A stretch of DNA of 64,000 nt. Source: Rheinheimera baltica DSM 14885. Lineage in GTDB: Bacteria; Pseudomonadota; Gammaproteobacteria; Enterobacterales; Alteromonadaceae. Below are positions 38,373-47,762 of this stretch, piece by piece. Under the pieces are notes generated by a model. The model was not told where the DNA came from. It ran no database searches and saw nothing but the letters and a program-made list of their open reading frames with translations. Position numbers and translations under genes: made by a program. Every line of letters begins with the position of its first letter. Position 1 is the first letter of the stretch. Where the stretch lies: positions 1 to 64,000 of the forward strand of contig NZ_AUDG01000018.1 of the NCBI RefSeq assembly GCF_000425345.1, written 5' to 3'.

Positions 38373-38810
38373 TTAATTACCTTCAAACGAGGTAATGTCT
38401 AAGGTTGTATCGCAATTTAGCAGCTTGGATATTGGGCAGTTTAACTTCGCTTCTACCGCGGCTTTTTCAAAATCCGCTCCATTCATGCCCGGCACCTTGG
38501 CGTCTAATTTAATTTCGGATTTGGTAATGCTAAAACCATCGCCCTCTTTTATCAGGGTTATTTCGACCTTAGAGGCTAAGCTACCTTTGCTAAAACCCAG
38601 CTTAGCCAGACCAAAAGACAACGCCATAGTAAAACATGACGCGTGTGCAGCTGCAATTTGCTCCTCCGGGTTAGTACCTGCCTGGTCTTCAAACCGGGTA
38701 TTAAAACCGTAAGGTTGGTCTTTTAATGCACCCGACTGCGTTGAAACATGGCCTTCGCCGTCTTTGCCCAGGCCTTCATATTTTGCAGTAGCCCAATTAA
38801 TAATTGCCAT
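38373..38810 (-). CDS. osmC: OsmC family peroxiredoxin
   Basis: OsmC enzymes reduce organic hydroperoxides with two cysteines. The 145 residues have NPEEQIAAAHASCFTMALSFGLAKLGF with the peroxidatic Cys near residue 59, and the second Cys in AKLNCPISKLL near 128. The N-terminal AKYEGLGKDGEGHVSTQSG and GTNPEE segments are typical. AAGGAG lies six bases before the ATG. Confidence 0.94.
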   Translation of the reverse strand: MAIINWATAKYEGLGKDGEGHVSTQSGALKDQPYGFNTRFEDQAGTNPEEQIAAAHASCFTMALSFGLAKLGFSKGSLASKVEITLIKEGDGFSITKSEIKLDAKVPGMNGADFEKAAVEAKLNCPISKLLNCDTTLDITSFEGN

Positions 38811-39216
38811 GTGGTTCTCCTTAATTGATAACGGTTGTTGATATTGAGGATTTTGTAAGCGCTAAAAATAACTTATGACAACCTGGTTACAGCAAAAGCT
38901 GTTCCACACTGGCAAGGCCACGCCGACAGGGCGCCTAAACACATTAACCTTAGTCTGTGCCGGTAATGTATTCACACAAATGCGTAAAGATTGTAAAAAT
39001 TGCAGGGTTTACTTGTAACTATACGGCCGAATCTTATGGCTTGATCCACATCACGCCTGCCAAATAAGTGTCAATCATAAAATAGTTAGAGTGTTGCTTG
39101 TCAGTATTGGAATAGTTTGCAACAAAAATATAACGAAATTAGGCTAGTGTAGTGCCTTTCTTCTACACTGATCGTTCTACCTGGCCCTTATTGCTTTTTT
39201 GCGTCTGGAGCATTCA
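38811..39216. other. Gene-free region between divergent osmC and solute-binding genes
   Basis: About 400 bases, AT-rich, with no supported gene. It holds the promoters of both flanking genes and a possible FNR/Anr-type site at 39041-39054 (listed separately). Confidence 0.5.
39041..39054. promoter_or_regulatory. Candidate FNR/Anr-type binding site
   Basis: TTGATCCACATCAC matches the FNR consensus TTGATnnnnATCAA at nine of ten defined positions. It lies about 160 bases upstream of the solute-binding gene and 230 upstream of osmC. The match is seen directly; regulation is inferred. Confidence 0.45.
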
Positions 39217-40056
39217 TTGAAAACAACACTAACCTTTTTATTGTGGTTGTTCATATTAACGCTGTTACCGTTAGCTGCTGAGCCAACTGTAACAGCCGGA
39301 ACAACAGCAAAAAAACCGCTGCGCATTATTACTGAACCTGCCAGCCGAGGGCGGCTAAAAGACAAGCACGGCAGTGTTTATGGTATGTCTACGCAAATTG
39401 TAAAGGCGATACAGAAGCAAGTCGGCGATAGCACCACTATTGAGATTTTACCCTGGGCGCGGGCTTACGCTATTGCTGTAAGCAGTGACAATGTGGCGGT
39501 GTATGACACCATAAGAACCCCCGACAGAGAACATAAATTCAAATGGGTAGGGCCTATTAAACTTTATTCGGTAAACCTTTACGCCAAACGTGGTGTTGTA
39601 GCCCCAAATGCCAGCCTGGCAGATTTACTACAAAACCATGTCGCCTGTGAAACACGTAACACCAGCATTGTTAACGAGCTGCTGACCCTGGGCTTTGAAA
39701 TAGATAAAAACCTGATCTTAAGTCTTAAATCCGGCGATTGTTATAATATGCTTAAAATCGGTCGTGCCGAGTTAATTGCCATGCACGGTGATGTTACGCC
39801 CAAGCGTATGGCGCAGCTGCAAGACGCCGGGTTGGATTTACAAGCGGTATACCCCTTACAAAATATTGAAATGTATCTGGCTTTTTCCAGGCAGGTGGAT
39901 GATGGCGTAATACGGCAATGGCAGTGCGCATTCAATAAACTGGTACTGCAAGGACAGTTCCGACAGTTGTATTACGATGAATACCCAGAGGTGATGATAA
40001 GTAAAATTGAAGGCCGTGCAGCACTGTCACAACAACAGCTGCTCTGCCTGCTGTAG
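39217..40056 (+). CDS. Periplasmic solute-binding protein (SBP_bac_3 type)
   Basis: 279 residues from a TTG at 39217, with GGAG six bases upstream; an earlier TTG at 39199 overlaps that site. A signal peptide (LKTTLTFLLWLFILTLLPLAAEP) is followed by the two-lobe fold of amino-acid-type binding proteins: PLRIITEPASRGRLKDKHGSVYGMSTQIVKAI, ILPWARAYAIAV and YDTIRTPDREHKFKWVGPI. The last segment is typical of a group found as stand-alone proteins without ABC transporter genes, as here. The ligand is unknown. It converges on the histidine kinase gene, with three bases between stops. Confidence 0.85.
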   Translation: MKTTLTFLLWLFILTLLPLAAEPTVTAGTTAKKPLRIITEPASRGRLKDKHGSVYGMSTQIVKAIQKQVGDSTTIEILPWARAYAIAVSSDNVAVYDTIRTPDREHKFKWVGPIKLYSVNLYAKRGVVAPNASLADLLQNHVACETRNTSIVNELLTLGFEIDKNLILSLKSGDCYNMLKIGRAELIAMHGDVTPKRMAQLQDAGLDLQAVYPLQNIEMYLAFSRQVDDGVIRQWQCAFNKLVLQGQFRQLYYDEYPEVMISKIEGRAALSQQQLLCLL

Positions 40057-40059
40057 TTG

Positions 40060-41289
40060 TTACCATGAGAGACGGGCGACGACCCGCGTTTCATCCGCCA
40101 GCAGCGAAAACGACCAGCCATTGCGCTCACACAGCCGTTGCACTATCCCCAGGCCCAGGCCATAGCCATGCGACGATGCCCCGGTTGGTGAGTGCTGCTC
40201 ATCCGCAGCACTGCTCAGCTGATTGGTGACTAACAGCTCGCGCTCTGCGATACGAATGGTTACCGGTCCCTGCCCGGTGAGCGTATGTTCGAAGGCATTT
40301 CGCACCAGATTATTCACCGCGGTAGCAAAAGCCTGTGGATGGCCGCAGACACGGGGATTGGCAAGATGGTCTATTTCAACATCGACCATCTTGCGGCTTA
40401 GCAGGTAGCGTTGCTGTTCTATGGCTTTGCTTACCAGCGGCAGCACGAAAAACTGCTCATCATACAAGCCGTCGTCGGTTTCGCGGGCGAGACAGAGGAA
40501 CATTTCAATGGTGGTTTGCATATCAAGGGTGGCCCGGCGCACCCGATCCAGCGTCTTGATATCGGCTGCTGACAACTCGCTTTGTTCCAGCAGCTCAAGT
40601 GCTCCTGTAATTACCGTGATGGGGGTGCGCAGCTCATGGCTGGCTGAACTGGTAAAGTAGCGCTCCCTGGCGACAAAGGCGCTGATCCGCTCAAGCGTCT
40701 TTTCAATGGTCGCAGCAAGTACACCAACCTCATCATCACCGAACCGGCCAGACTCTATGCGTTTATAATCATCCATCGACAGCTGCTCAGTGTCGATGTC
40801 TGCGACCGCTTTGGCCAGTTGCGTCACAGGAGAAACAGCTCTGCGCATCACCAGCACGCCCAGGCCGAAACCCAGCACACCAAGCGTACCGACAACACCG
40901 CTGATAACCAACAGCAACCACCAGTCCTCTGATGACGCCGCTTCAATGCCGGCAACGTCGAACACCACAAAGGCTTGTTGCGGTTCATTAGCGGTTTTGA
41001 TTACCGCGACATGCAACTCTTCGGCTTCGAACTCATATATTCCCTCAGCGGGGTTGGTCTGTGCCCAGGCCCGCAGTGATTCCGGTAAGCCGGCAACCGT
41101 ATCGTAGCCGCGCAGGTTCGCCGGCATCACAGGGTAGCTTTGGGCGGCAACCTGCAGCTGCTGCGTCAGCACCCGGTCTTCGCTGAGTCTTATCGCAGCG
41201 AGGAAAGCGAATCCCCAGACTACGCTGAGTACCGCAACACAGAGTGCAAAGGCAATAGCGACACGCTGACGTAAACTGTGCCGGTACAT
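40060..41289 (-). CDS. Sensor histidine kinase of an OmpR-type two-component system
   Basis: 409 residues with membrane segments at about 12-34 and 133-156, a short periplasmic sensor of ~100 residues, HAMP (about 157-210), the phosphoacceptor in SSASHELRTPITVITG, and an ATPase domain (NNLVRNAFEHT N-box, GYGLGLGIVQRLCER G-box). Its ATG overlaps the TAA of the regulator by one base (TAATG), so translation is coupled. The stimulus is unknown. The TonB receptor gene lies upstream in the same direction and may be its target or sensor partner. Confidence 0.94.
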   Translation of the reverse strand: MYRHSLRQRVAIAFALCVAVLSVVWGFAFLAAIRLSEDRVLTQQLQVAAQSYPVMPANLRGYDTVAGLPESLRAWAQTNPAEGIYEFEAEELHVAVIKTANEPQQAFVVFDVAGIEAASSEDWWLLLVISGVVGTLGVLGFGLGVLVMRRAVSPVTQLAKAVADIDTEQLSMDDYKRIESGRFGDDEVGVLAATIEKTLERISAFVARERYFTSSASHELRTPITVITGALELLEQSELSAADIKTLDRVRRATLDMQTTIEMFLCLARETDDGLYDEQFFVLPLVSKAIEQQRYLLSRKMVDVEIDHLANPRVCGHPQAFATAVNNLVRNAFEHTLTGQGPVTIRIAERELLVTNQLSSAADEQHSPTGASSHGYGLGLGIVQRLCERNGWSFSLLADETRVVARLSW

Positions 41290-42011
41290 TACCTGGCATC
41301 CTCCACATCTTCAGCATCCTCTGCAAGGCGGTAGCCGATGCGATGCACGGTATGGATCAGCGGGTTGTTAAACGGCTTGTCTATGACCTGGCGCAGTTTG
41401 TAAAGGTGCGAGCGCAGGGCATCACCATCGGGGGGCTCGTCAGCCCACAACAACGTTTCAAGCTCATCGCGGGCGACAACAGAAGGCGCTTGTTCCATCA
41501 GGCGTTGCAGCAGTCTCATGCCGGCAGGGCTGAGATCGATGCGTTGCCCTGCGCGATGCACCTGCTGCGTGGCCCGGTTCAGCGTCAAATCAGCCACAGC
41601 TAACAGGTTGTCGGTTCTGCCGTGGCTACGTTTGTACAGCGCCTGCAACCTCGCATGCAGCTCTTGTAAGGCGAATGGCTTGACCAGGTAGTCATCGGCG
41701 CCTGCGGCAAAGCCTTTTAGTTTATCGTCAAGTGTGTCCCTTGCCGTTAGCATCAGCACCGGGGTTGATATTTCGGCATCAGTGCGCAGTTTTTGGCAGA
41801 AACTCAGGCCATCCATGCCCGGCAGCATCAGATCCAGCACAATAACGTCGAACGGGTTGGTCAACGCCAGCTGCATCGCGCTGATGCCGTCATAGGCAAA
41901 ATCCATCACATAGCTATGCTTTGCAAGATAGGCCGCAATGTTGTCGCAGATGTCGCGGTTGTCTTCAACAATCAGCACTCTAACCGGCACCTCACCAAGT
42001 TTGCGTAACAT
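41289..42011 (-). CDS. OmpR/PhoB-type response regulator
   Basis: 240 residues: a receiver domain with VLIVEDNRD acidic pocket, phosphoacceptor in VIVLDLMLPGMDG and conserved Lys in DDYLVKPF, then a winged-helix domain (ETLLWADEPPDGDALRSHLYKLRQVIDKPF ... IHTVHRIGYRL). AGGAG lies about eight bases before ATG 42011. It is paired with the kinase gene that follows and sits 79 bases after the TonB receptor gene. Confidence 0.95.
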   Translation of the reverse strand: MLRKLGEVPVRVLIVEDNRDICDNIAAYLAKHSYVMDFAYDGISAMQLALTNPFDVIVLDLMLPGMDGLSFCQKLRTDAEISTPVLMLTARDTLDDKLKGFAAGADDYLVKPFALQELHARLQALYKRSHGRTDNLLAVADLTLNRATQQVHRAGQRIDLSPAGMRLLQRLMEQAPSVVARDELETLLWADEPPDGDALRSHLYKLRQVIDKPFNNPLIHTVHRIGYRLAEDAEDVEDAR

Positions 42012-42050
42012 CTGCGACTCCTTCCTACCCGTTTTTATCTGGCCCGATTT

Positions 42051-42106
42051 ACCATACCGGGTCTACCATGCCAGGTCTACCACACCAGGTTTACCAGGCA
42101 TAGTCC
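42051..42106 (-). repeat. Imperfect 14-base tandem repeat at the end of the TonB receptor gene
   Basis: Units beginning TACCA (TACCATGCCAGGTC, TACCACACCAGGTT and two weaker copies) follow at 13-14-base steps. The last runs into the stop codon and final codons of the receptor gene. It probably arose by slippage. Confidence 0.7.
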
Positions 42107-44502
42107 AGCCGCAAACCAATCAGCGGCTCGGCTTCGCTACTGTCTTTTACCAGCACGCCGCGGCGATAGTCAAATTCGCTGTCGTCGCCCGACGATGCGG
42201 CCGTTACGTTGATCACATCCAAAAAGGCGGTTACATCTATCGGGCCGAATGCACGCCGGTAGTCAACGCGAACGTTCAACAAGCCTGAACTGTCTTTGCG
42301 ACCGACATTGCGCTCTGTGATCTCTTTTGCGTAGCGTAGCGGTTGCCCGGGCCCCAATACGTCTGCGTAAATAATAAAGTTGTCGTCCGGCCGGCCGGAA
42401 AGGTATTTATAGCGCCCGGCTACCTTCCAGCGGTTGCTTATTTCCCACGTCAGGCCCAGCGTTGCCACATGCTTGCGGTTAAATTCAGCGGCTACGTCAC
42501 CGCGGCCGTCTTTGCGATCAACCACGGCATCGTTGTAAGAATAGGTTGCGCTGGCGTACAGGCCTTCAAAAATAGTACCGTTTACTACTATATCAACACC
42601 ATAAGAGCTGCCGTCAGCGATATTGGCATAGGTGCCGTTGGCGCGGTCCAGATCTGTCACCAAATCGTCGAGGCGTTGATAATAAGCCTCGGTTAACACC
42701 GACCAATTGCTGGTGGGGAAATATTTTACACCGACGCTGGTATGAGTAATTTTTTCAGTCTTCAGCTTATTAGACTCGTTAGCAGTAAGCTCTAAATACC
42801 GTGGTGACTGACGAAACAGCCCGGCGCTGGCAAAATAGCGTACTTTTTTACCGGGCTGCCAGTTTACGCTGAACCTGGGCGAGGCGAAGCTTTCGTCGGC
42901 AAAACCGTCGTGCTCAAGCCGTAAGCCGGTGCCAAAATCCCAATTGCCGAATTGGAAAACCTGCTCTGCGTAGCCGGCATAGCTGGTTTCTTTTTGGCGT
43001 ATTGCCGAGTTTAAGCTGTCGGGCGTAAGCACAATATAACGCTGCCCGGGGTCTGGTCTAAAATCATCGTCGTCGTAAACAAAGCGGATCCAATCACCAT
43101 CTAACACCGTGCTATAGTCCAGTTCAATTTGCGTTAGCCGCACACCGGCACTGAACAGACCCCATTTATTCACGGTCTCAAAATCGCTGCGCCAGCCAAC
43201 CTCTGTTTCAGCTTCAGCAATGGTAATAATGTCTTCCCGCAGTGGAAAATCAGCCGCCGGTGAGCCTTCAGGTACCAGATCAGGAAAGGCTTCCCCTTCT
43301 GAACTCAGCTTGTCGCTTGAGCGGTAGTAAGCTCTGTTGGTCCAGACTGCTTTATCACCCACTAATGAGCGTAATGTCAAACCGTATAAGTCGCTGTCTT
43401 GTTCAGCATATTGCAGCGCAACATCCTCGAAATCGGGCGACTCAAACACGTGTGTCACGTCGCGGCTATAGTCCTCGTGGGTATCTATCAGCAGCACTTC
43501 TAAAGTGTGGTTTTGGTTGATGGGTATCACCGATTTTACGATGATGTCCCTTAACACCGGCTCGCCAATGTCCAGCTCTTCAATGGTTTCAAACAATTTG
43601 CCGAAATCCAGCCGCCGCGCCGAAATCAGCATCGTTGCATCTGGTGTGATACCGGCAGGGCCGTCGTAACCCACTTCATAACCGGCAAGGTCGTAACGGA
43701 AACTGGCTGACGGGCCCGGGTTGCCGTCGGCGACATCCAGTTTCAGCAGCGATGCCGCACGGCCACCATAAGCGGCACTCCAGCCACCAGGAGAGAAGTC
43801 GGCACCACCTATAACATTCGGTGCAAAAATCGAGAAACGGCCACCACCACCAACATCTTCCTCTTCACCCAGAGTGGCATCAAAATGCACCGCTTTATCA
43901 AACGGAAAGTCATCAACTAATAACAAATTATCTCTTGGACCACGGCCGCGTACACTAAAGCTGGCGAACTCGCTGGCGGATGCCAGACCGGGTAAACCGT
44001 CCAGCGACAGCAGTGGATCTGCGCCACCGCCTACAGCGCTGCGCAAGGTTTCCCGGTCGAGATAGGTGCCGGAGCCAGAACCAAAGGCAGCAGTTTGCTG
44101 TCCGCGCACCAGCACTTTCTCAATTTCCACTTCGCTGAGTTTGAATTCAAGCTTGATATTTTTGCGCGTAATCACCCGTACGCTTGGCTCATACACGGCA
44201 GCAAAGCCGCTTTTAGCCAGGTTTACCGCGTAGAGTCCGGGGTTAAGCTGTGCCACGACGACACGACCTTGCTCATCGGTGGTTAGCGTTTGGGTGGTAT
44301 TACTTTGCCGTTCCGTCAGCGTGATCTGCACAGTGCCAAGTGGGCGATCTGTCTGCTGATTTTTGACGATCACCGTCAGCGCCCCCGGGGCCTCAGCGGC
44401 GCCGGCAAAAATGGGCAAGCCCAAAATCGGCATGCCAAGCAGCAGCGTCCACAATCTCAACCACAGTTTAAACCACGATACCTTGCGTAAGTGCCTGCTC
44501 AT
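42091..44502 (-). CDS. TonB-dependent outer-membrane receptor with N-terminal carboxypeptidase-regulatory-like domain
   Basis: 803 residues from ATG 44502 (GGAGG nine bases upstream). A signal peptide ends near residue 35 (LPIFAGAAEA). A CarboxypepD_reg-like domain follows (LTVIVKNQQTDRPLGTVQITLTE ... NLAKSGFAAVYEPSV), then a plug domain (ASEFASFSVRGRGPRDNLLLVDDFPFDKAVHFD) and a 22-stranded barrel (GYAEQVFQFGNWDFGTGLRLEHDGF and similar). It ends in LRLDYAW, a terminal aromatic signal. The substrate is unknown. It is directly upstream of, and co-directional with, a two-component system. Confidence 0.92.
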   Translation of the reverse strand: MSRHLRKVSWFKLWLRLWTLLLGMPILGLPIFAGAAEAPGALTVIVKNQQTDRPLGTVQITLTERQSNTTQTLTTDEQGRVVVAQLNPGLYAVNLAKSGFAAVYEPSVRVITRKNIKLEFKLSEVEIEKVLVRGQQTAAFGSGSGTYLDRETLRSAVGGGADPLLSLDGLPGLASASEFASFSVRGRGPRDNLLLVDDFPFDKAVHFDATLGEEEDVGGGGRFSIFAPNVIGGADFSPGGWSAAYGGRAASLLKLDVADGNPGPSASFRYDLAGYEVGYDGPAGITPDATMLISARRLDFGKLFETIEELDIGEPVLRDIIVKSVIPINQNHTLEVLLIDTHEDYSRDVTHVFESPDFEDVALQYAEQDSDLYGLTLRSLVGDKAVWTNRAYYRSSDKLSSEGEAFPDLVPEGSPAADFPLREDIITIAEAETEVGWRSDFETVNKWGLFSAGVRLTQIELDYSTVLDGDWIRFVYDDDDFRPDPGQRYIVLTPDSLNSAIRQKETSYAGYAEQVFQFGNWDFGTGLRLEHDGFADESFASPRFSVNWQPGKKVRYFASAGLFRQSPRYLELTANESNKLKTEKITHTSVGVKYFPTSNWSVLTEAYYQRLDDLVTDLDRANGTYANIADGSSYGVDIVVNGTIFEGLYASATYSYNDAVVDRKDGRGDVAAEFNRKHVATLGLTWEISNRWKVAGRYKYLSGRPDDNFIIYADVLGPGQPLRYAKEITERNVGRKDSSGLLNVRVDYRRAFGPIDVTAFLDVINVTAASSGDDSEFDYRRGVLVKDSSEAEPLIGLRLDYAW

Positions 44503-44686
44503 ATTATTATTCCTCCAACTATCAGCCGTATTTATCCGATGCAACGTTGTGAGGTTAACAAAGCCATTGTGACTAAAAAGTCGCTGAACGGTCAGAGCTG
44601 TTTATTTTGTGCCGCGCTAAGCATAAAATCTGCCGGCGCAAATAAGCTGAACCGGGCATAGCAATAAGGCTATGCCAGTGGTTAAT

Positions 44687-45259
44687 CTACTCCGCATCGT
44701 TTGCTCCGCTAGCTGGGGTTTTTGAGCGCTGAGGCACAACGGATAAGTCGTTCAGCTGTATGCGGCTACAGGCTCTGCCGTAGCCCAGACTGTACTTCAG
44801 TGCCGGATAAACCCGGTAAGCGCTGATAGCAAAACTAAGCGTGATAAGTCCTTTGCTACCCCACAGCGCCAGGATGTTATCGCGTAACGTGTCAGCTTGC
44901 GGATCGTGTGCTAACACCCGTTCGGTAAACTGCACAACCAGGGCCATATCTGCCGGCAGCGCGGCTAAGTCTTGCTCAATAATGGCGCGCACCACCGCCT
45001 GCGACAGTCCGGCTTCTAAGGCCATATTCACTACTAACTGACTGCAGGGGCCGCAATCATCAAAAATTATGGCGCGTATTCTGGCGGCATACAGTGGCCC
45101 GGCCGGCAGAGCACCGCGGTGTGATGCCATAGTCTGAAAGCCGCTGAACTTTAAAAACGCCGCTAAATCGCTGTGCAGAATATCCTGTTGATAGCCTACG
45201 TCGTAAGCGTAACGCTGTTGCATCGCCAGCAGCATCTTGTTAAACATATATCGAAGCAT
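44687..45259 (-). CDS. Carboxymuconolactone decarboxylase / AhpD-like protein
   Basis: 190 residues with the CxxC redox motif IIFDDCGPCSQLVVNMALEAG near residue 70-85, typical of AhpD-like members of this family, which often act as alkylhydroperoxidases. AAGG lies eight bases before ATG 45259; the GTG at 45268 is less well placed. It follows the broken MFS gene by under 40 bases, on the same strand, and was probably co-transcribed with it. Confidence 0.82.
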   Translation of the reverse strand: MLRYMFNKMLLAMQQRYAYDVGYQQDILHSDLAAFLKFSGFQTMASHRGALPAGPLYAARIRAIIFDDCGPCSQLVVNMALEAGLSQAVVRAIIEQDLAALPADMALVVQFTERVLAHDPQADTLRDNILALWGSKGLITLSFAISAYRVYPALKYSLGYGRACSRIQLNDLSVVPQRSKTPASGANDAE

Positions 45260-45297
45260 CTGAGTCACCTTAGGTTATTGCCTGCCCGTTAAACACT

Positions 45298-46170
45298 TTA
45301 TTGGCAGGGCGCTAAAGCCGCCGCCGGTTTTTCAAAGGCCAGCACCGGTTTAAACAGCAGTACATAACTGCACAAAAACAACAGCGCACAGCTGTAAAGC
45401 AGGGCAGAGACGTTACCGTTATCCAGCAAAGCAGAGGCCAGCAACGGGCCTGTTGCCATACCGATTGAAGACACCACAGCGGCTATCGTCGCCAGCCGGC
45501 CGCTGCTGTCTGTTTCGGCAATTACCGCCAACAGGTAGGCCAGCACCGCCGGCTAGGCAAAAAACAGCATCGCCAGGGCGCCGATATAAAGCAGGTTGTG
45601 CTGGGCAACGTTAAGCAGTAGCGCCGCGCTTAGCGACAAAACTATAGCCGCCAACAGCAGGTTTAAGCGGCCAAAGCGTTGGCCGGTCAGTACCGGCAGC
45701 ATGGCACCGGCCAGTCCCAACAAGCCGGTTAGCGCAATAGTATTATTAACACTGGCAGTGGCCATGCCGGCAGCCTGGCCAATCAGCCCGGCATAGGCCC
45801 AAATGGCGCTGGCCGCAGTTTGATACAGCATAATGGCGAGCAGCAATAACACAGCGTGTTGCGTTAAACCGGCACGCGCTGCGCCGGCTACTGCCTGGGC
45901 TTGACCCACCGCTGCCGGTGTTAACGTTAGCCTTGGCAGGCAGAGTAAAAACAGCAATGCCAGCGCGGCAATGGCGGCCATCAGATAAAACACAGCATAG
46001 GTGCCGAGCAAACTTTCCAGCGCCGGTAGCAGGTAAATAACCAGTGAGCCAATACTAAACTGCACAAAGAGCAGCGCACCAAAGGCGCGGTCGGGGTTGT
46101 TTAGCCGTGCCAGTACTGCAAAGGCGATACCCAGGCTTAAGCCCCCGCACAGCTGGATTGGCTTTCGCAT
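45298..46170 (-). pseudogene. MFS transporter, broken: 5' end deleted and an internal amber stop
   Basis: Two same-frame open segments (45553-46170 and 45298-45546) together encode hydrophobic helices of a major-facilitator carrier. They are split by a TAG at 45553-45555 (…AMLFFA, stop, PAVLAYLLAV…). A single base change of TGG or CAG would explain the stop. The N-terminal helices are missing: the frame begins abruptly at MRKPIQLCGG next to a headless LysR gene. Remaining helices include SAIWAYAGLIGQAAG and GLAGAMLPVLTGQRFGRLNLLLAAI. It cannot make a working transporter. Stop position verified by reading the frame by eye. Confidence 0.85.
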
Positions 46171-46552
46171 TAAACAAACCCAACAATTGCAGCCGGTGTT
46201 TTTGCCGGATCAACACGGCAGCTATCAGCCCTTTGAGCTAACGCGCCGGCATATTACCGATGATGGCGAAGCCATGGCGGCAATGTGTGCCAATGGTTTG
46301 GGCGTTGCGCAGCTGCCGCATTTTCTGGCCAAACAGGGCTTACAAAGCGGTGCCTTAGTGTCGTTGTACCCTTATTACCGGCCGCCGCAGCCGGACAATG
46401 GTGTGTTTGCTATTTATGCCAAACGCGATTATTTACCGGCCAGAGTCAGGGTGTTTATCGAGTTTATCAGCAGCGCATTAGAGGCCGCCGGAGAAAGTAG
46501 CAACCACACCTGGGCAGAAAACTGGCCGGCGCTGATCACGTTCTCCGGTTAA
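46160..46552 (+). pseudogene. LysR-type regulator, C-terminal fragment
   Basis: The open frame encodes the second half of a LysR effector-binding domain: PDQHGSYQPFELTRRHITDDGEAMAAMCANGLGVAQLPHFLAKQGLQSGALVSLYP, then YLPARVRVFIEFI. No winged-helix DNA-binding domain exists upstream: the sequence passes straight into the opposite-strand MFS remnant. A deletion of the 5' halves of a divergent lysR-MFS pair, with a junction near 46150-46175, explains both. No initiation signal is evident. Confidence 0.85.
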
Positions 46553-46697
46553 AAGTTTATCTTATTGTGTGGTTCGGGCTTATAGCGGTATTGAGCATCT
46601 GACATTTGTCAGCTAACTTCGATGACAACAAGCGCTGCCTTTGTTGTTGCCGTTAATAAACAATAGGCGTCAGGTTTAATTACTCAGGCAAAGGTTT

Positions 46698-47612
46698 ATG
46701 TTTTCGACATTATCCGCTACACCCAATGCATTAAAATTAAGTAAACTCAAAACAATCGCGCTGTTGCTGGCCGCACTGTTGTTGCTATGCAGCCAGCTGC
46801 CGCAGTTAATTACCCTGTTTGTGCCCATGTCTAACCAGGGCAAGGTGCAAAGCCAATTGTATTTACCCGCAACGGCAAGTGCAGACAATCCGGCGCCGCT
46901 GTTGGTGTTTTTCGGAGGCTCAGAAGGTGGTATGAGCATGACCAATACGCGCAGTGCGCCAGAGCGGCAAGCCTATCTGGATGCCGGTTTTGCACTATTG
47001 GTCGTCGGTTATTTTGGCTTGCCGGGTATTCCATCTGGTTTGGATCGGATAGAGCTTGGCGGGGTGCTTGACGCTATTGAACATACCCGCAGCAATCCTG
47101 CCATCGACGCTGAGAAACTGTCCGTGCTGGGCGTGTCAAAGGGGGCGGAGTTAGCCTTATTACTGGCCAGTCGTTCGGCGCAAATCAGCACTGTGGTGTC
47201 GGTGGTTGGCAGTGACGTGGTGTTTGGTAGCCCAGAGTGGTATAGCACCAGTTCGTCCTGGAGCTGGCAGGGCCAACCCATTGCTTTTGTGCCTTTTAGC
47301 CTGCGATCAGCACTGCCGTTGCTGCAAAGCAATATTCGTCGGGGCTATGAAGTTGCTATGCAAAATCAACAGGCTTACCAGCAAGCGCTGATCCCGGTGC
47401 AGCAAATGCAGGCCGACGTGTTACTTATCTCGGGCACAGCGGATGAGCTGTGGCCATCCAGCGAGATGTCCGACCGGATTATGCAGCGGCTGCAGCAACA
47501 TCAATATCCGTATCGATATCAGCATTTAAAAATAGCTGGTGGCGGCCACGGCGGGCTCGCCAGGCAATATCAAAGCGAGATTGTAGCGTTTTTGCTAGCA
47601 TCGCAGCGGTAA
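46698..47612 (+). CDS. Alpha/beta hydrolase of the acyl-CoA thioesterase (BAAT C-terminal) type
   Basis: 304 residues with an N-terminal membrane anchor (about 20-45). The hydrolase core has LVFFGGSEGGMSM (oxyanion loop), the nucleophile in LGVSKGAELALLLAS (serine in GVSKG near residue 150), the Asp in ISGTADELWPS near 245 and the His in AGGGHGGLARQY near 285. This is the pattern of bile acid-CoA:amino acid N-acyltransferase/thioesterase C-terminal domains. The bacterial substrate is unknown. The protein probably sits at the inner membrane, facing the periplasm. Confidence 0.8.
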   Translation: MFSTLSATPNALKLSKLKTIALLLAALLLLCSQLPQLITLFVPMSNQGKVQSQLYLPATASADNPAPLLVFFGGSEGGMSMTNTRSAPERQAYLDAGFALLVVGYFGLPGIPSGLDRIELGGVLDAIEHTRSNPAIDAEKLSVLGVSKGAELALLLASRSAQISTVVSVVGSDVVFGSPEWYSTSSSWSWQGQPIAFVPFSLRSALPLLQSNIRRGYEVAMQNQQAYQQALIPVQQMQADVLLISGTADELWPSSEMSDRIMQRLQQHQYPYRYQHLKIAGGGHGGLARQYQSEIVAFLLASQR

Positions 47613-47762
47613 TGAAAAGTAGTGAGGCTAAAGCCAGGGCCTGTCGTGCGCTTTGCGGCTTACCAGTACAACGGCTAAATATGCTGTGGTATTAGATTTT
47701 TTCGACAGTGAGTAGTTTGGTAAGCATAATAAGCACTATTTAAAGATCGGACGGTAAGTTGT

